Assembly: GCF_949628265.1 (NCBI RefSeq)
Contig: NC_088789.1
Coordinates: 6,812,886 to 6,876,885 of the forward strand
DNA from: Cloeon dipterum
Taxonomy: Eukaryota; Arthropoda; Insecta; Ephemeroptera; Baetidae
DNA: 64,000 bases
Reading direction: 5' to 3'
A model generated the notes under the pieces. That model worked only from the letters and a program-made list of their open reading frames with translations. It made no database searches and was not told the DNA's origin. A program made the position numbers and the translations under genes. Shown here one piece after another: positions 61,959 to 64,000 of the stretch (positions are counted from its first letter, which is position 1; the number at the start of each line of letters is the position of its first letter).

Positions 61959-62339
61959 TGTTAACTTCTTGCTTTGCTATGCCTTCGGCTCTTCCTAGGC
62001 CAATTGCCAGTGAATAAAAGGTCTCTATTTTCGCCCAATTCCTCTTAACTAGGGAGCCTCGTAGAACACAAACACGCTCCATTCCTAGTCAGCCATAACT
62101 AACTTTATTCAGGGGTGTGTCCCAACAAACGAAAGTGGCGCCAGCGCGCGAACAACAAAGTGTTCATCAATTAGAGACATATCAATTCCTCCTGCCTTAG
62201 TTTGAACAGAACATAATTTGGCAAAATCAAACAAATGGAAAAACAAATAACCCAACTTTTGCCCCACCAAAATTTCACGCCGACATTGACTTGCACTTGA
62301 TTGTACCTCACTCATTTTGCGTGACAACTTGAATTATCA
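61959..62339 (-). repeat. Putative 3' LTR of the Gypsy element
   Basis: On the minus strand a polypurine tract AAAAGAAGAGG (complement of 62341-62351) is followed by TGATAA at 62339. A matching end TTAACA is reached at 61959, giving a 381-bp unit with TG...CA termini. A minus-strand AATAAA (complement of 62103-62108) lies inside, as expected for the R region. The 5' LTR is beyond the window, so the boundaries cannot be confirmed. Confidence 0.4.
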
Positions 62340-62374
62340 GCCTCTTCTTTTATCGCAGCCTCATATCCATGCCG

Positions 62375-64000
62375 TTATTTCATCACATAGTCTTTGAACC
62401 TTGCGGGCAACCTCACGTCTCTATTTGGACGAACTCGAAGCTCTCGTACCGGCGTTGTCGGCTTTACCGGAGAGACCGGACCAGGCTCCGAAAGTGCGTG
62501 TTCCTCCTCCAGCCTTGGTTCAGGCAGTTCCAGCGGTACCTGAGGGGGCTCAGGATAACCCTGAGGCAGTTCCTCGTCCATACGCACGGTCCCGGTACCT
62601 GGCACCTGTCCTGTTGGCTGTAGTTTTACTTGGTCCGCATGCCTCTCGACCGTACCATGGCTCGTCTGCAACAGCACTCGCCGAGGACCCAAGGCACGTA
62701 CGACCTGAGCTGGCTCCCATCTAACTTTTGGGTCCCTGTAGCTACGACAAACTGCTGCTTGCTCGGGCAGGGGTATTTTTGGCAACTGTTCCACTGCCAA
62801 CATTGCTTTCTTATCTTTTCTTGAAAAATAGCAGGGCAGATTGACAATCCTGGGGGCAATCTCAAAAAGCGGTATCTACCTTTGTGTGTACTGATGGTCA
62901 GCATCCTGGACGACTCTTCGTCCACCTCGAACTGCAGATAGGCATCTGCCAAGTCAATTTTAGTAAAATGACTGCCAGGTTTCACACCGGAGATCAGCTG
63001 GTCGATTGACGGCAACGGGAAATCCGCCGAAGCGCACGCAGGGTTGACGGTCGCCGAAAAATCGGCGCACAACCGCACTGACTCGCCCTTTTCCACGTAC
63101 ACTACGGGCGTCGCCCACTCACTGAACATTACTCTCTCAATCACCTTTTTCTTCTCCAGCTCATCGATCGCTTTGCCTGCTTTCTCTCGCAGACCGAAAG
63201 GGACATTTCGTGCTGGAAACTGTCTTGGCTTAGCGGCAGGCTTCAAAGGAATATGGACAGGTTCTCCCTTGTACCGGCCCAACACTGGTTCAAATACTTC
63301 TGCAAACTCACTCAGCTCAGGTGGCAGCTGTGACAACTGGAGTACTTCAGGCAAACATACTTTCTTTGGGGCCCTAGGAGGTATCCTTGTAACCCCCAAC
63401 TCCGGAACTTGCACTGAAATCCCCAGTGGCTTGAACCAATTTCTTCCAATCAGAGCAGGGCCTTCCTTTTCCATGACAAGGAGTTCCAACTTCACTTGCG
63501 GCGCACCCTTTGGCTTCACTTCTACCATAATTTTCCCAGCAGCTCTAATATCTCCACTTTGGCCCCAAGTCTTCATCTTCACATCACTCGGCTGGAGACA
63601 ATTAGCATCAGGGAAAAAGTCTACAAACGTTGGCCAGCCAATGAGTGAGTATGTTGCTCCCGTATCCACTTCCATTAACAGCTTACGACCAGCCAGTGGA
63701 ATTTCCAACTCGATTTTTCCCTGCTTGGCTGTCGGCATTGCTTCGATCTGTAACAGGTAGTTGGTAACAGCTTCCGCCTGTCCTTCCTCCAAATCCTCTT
63801 CCTCCTGTACAAGGTGAGCACTACCCTTTTTCCCTTTAGCTTTACACACACGAGCGATGTGTCCCTTCTTCTGGCAAACGAAACACTCCGCATCCTTAAA
63901 CGTGCAGTCTGCTCGCTCATGCCGGCGGCCACAACCAGAACAAGACAGTTTCTTTTCGTCCTCCTGCCCACTTCCCTGTCGCCGTTGCTGCTTCTGGAAC
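62375..64000 (-). mobile_element. Internally deleted Ty3/Gypsy LTR retrotransposon (gag-pol remnant, cut by right edge)
   Basis: One minus-strand frame runs open from the window edge to 62626. It encodes the end of Gag with two zinc knuckles (CSGCGRRHERADC, CX2CX3HX4C; CFVCQKKGHIARVC, CX2CX4HX4C), then an aspartic protease with the DTGA site near 63667, a linker, and the N-terminal half of reverse transcriptase (SEWATPVVYV, LCADFSATVNPA, DFPLPSIDQL, FTKIDLADAYLQ, and a changed RLPPG in place of the usual RLPFG). The YxDD catalytic motif, rest of RT, RNase H and integrase core are missing. At about 62810-62830 the sequence jumps, with a frame change, to a second frame (62803-62375) resembling the C-terminal domain of Gypsy integrase (KVRWEPAQVVRALGPRRV, TVERHADQVK). 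The protein order and zinc knuckles point to a K02A2.6-like Gypsy lineage. It is non-autonomous. Confidence 0.82.

Noticed and set aside
63044-63760. 238-codon plus-strand open frame
   Set aside because: Antisense shadow of the Gypsy protease/RT frame.

Overview
The window is nuclear DNA of an arthropod, most likely an insect. It is AT-rich, with spliced genes whose short introns cluster at 53-57 bp while others exceed 5 kb. Gene content is animal-specific (neuroligin, Na+/K+-ATPase beta, SCHIP1), and LTR and non-LTR retrotransposon pieces are present. I cannot name the species. Exon models below were built by hand from splice sites, reading phase and remembered family features; no alignment or RNA evidence was available.

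Layout, left to right. (1) 1-5751, minus: 5' part of a gene for an SMP-domain ER membrane protein resembling C2CD2/TMEM24, split by a 5 kb intron and running off the left edge. (2) 6895-7905, plus: complete four-exon NIF3L1. (3) 8545-9884, minus: four-exon gene for a small PH-domain protein, converging on NIF3L1. (4) 11791-13725, plus: four-exon gene for a small secreted protein with four cysteines outside the signal peptide. (5) 15482-21872, minus: complete seven-exon Na+/K+-ATPase beta subunit (nervana type). (6) 25034-34017, plus: complete SCHIP1 homologue, ten coding exons, with an alternative in-frame first exon at 29390-29563 and a LINE fragment flanked by a 16-bp direct repeat in one intron. 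(7) 36943-53022, minus: eleven coding exons of a neuroligin, from within the esterase-like domain to the C-terminus; the N-terminal exons are not visible and probably lie beyond 64000. (8) 61959-64000, minus: internally deleted Ty3/Gypsy LTR retrotransposon, cut by the right edge, apparently inside the large neuroligin 5' intron.

The genes alternate in strand and do not form an operon or pathway. Loose themes are membrane and synapse biology (Na+ pump subunit, neuroligin, SCHIP1) and lipid contact (SMP and PH proteins). I found no convincing RNA genes, no CRISPR and no dedicated novel multi-gene system. The best non-routine signals are the Schip1 alternative first exon, the LINE insertion with its 16-bp direct repeat, the Gypsy deletion fusing RT to the integrase tail, paired inverted repeats by the nervana 3' end, and a putative 0.5 kb MITE at 57.36 kb.
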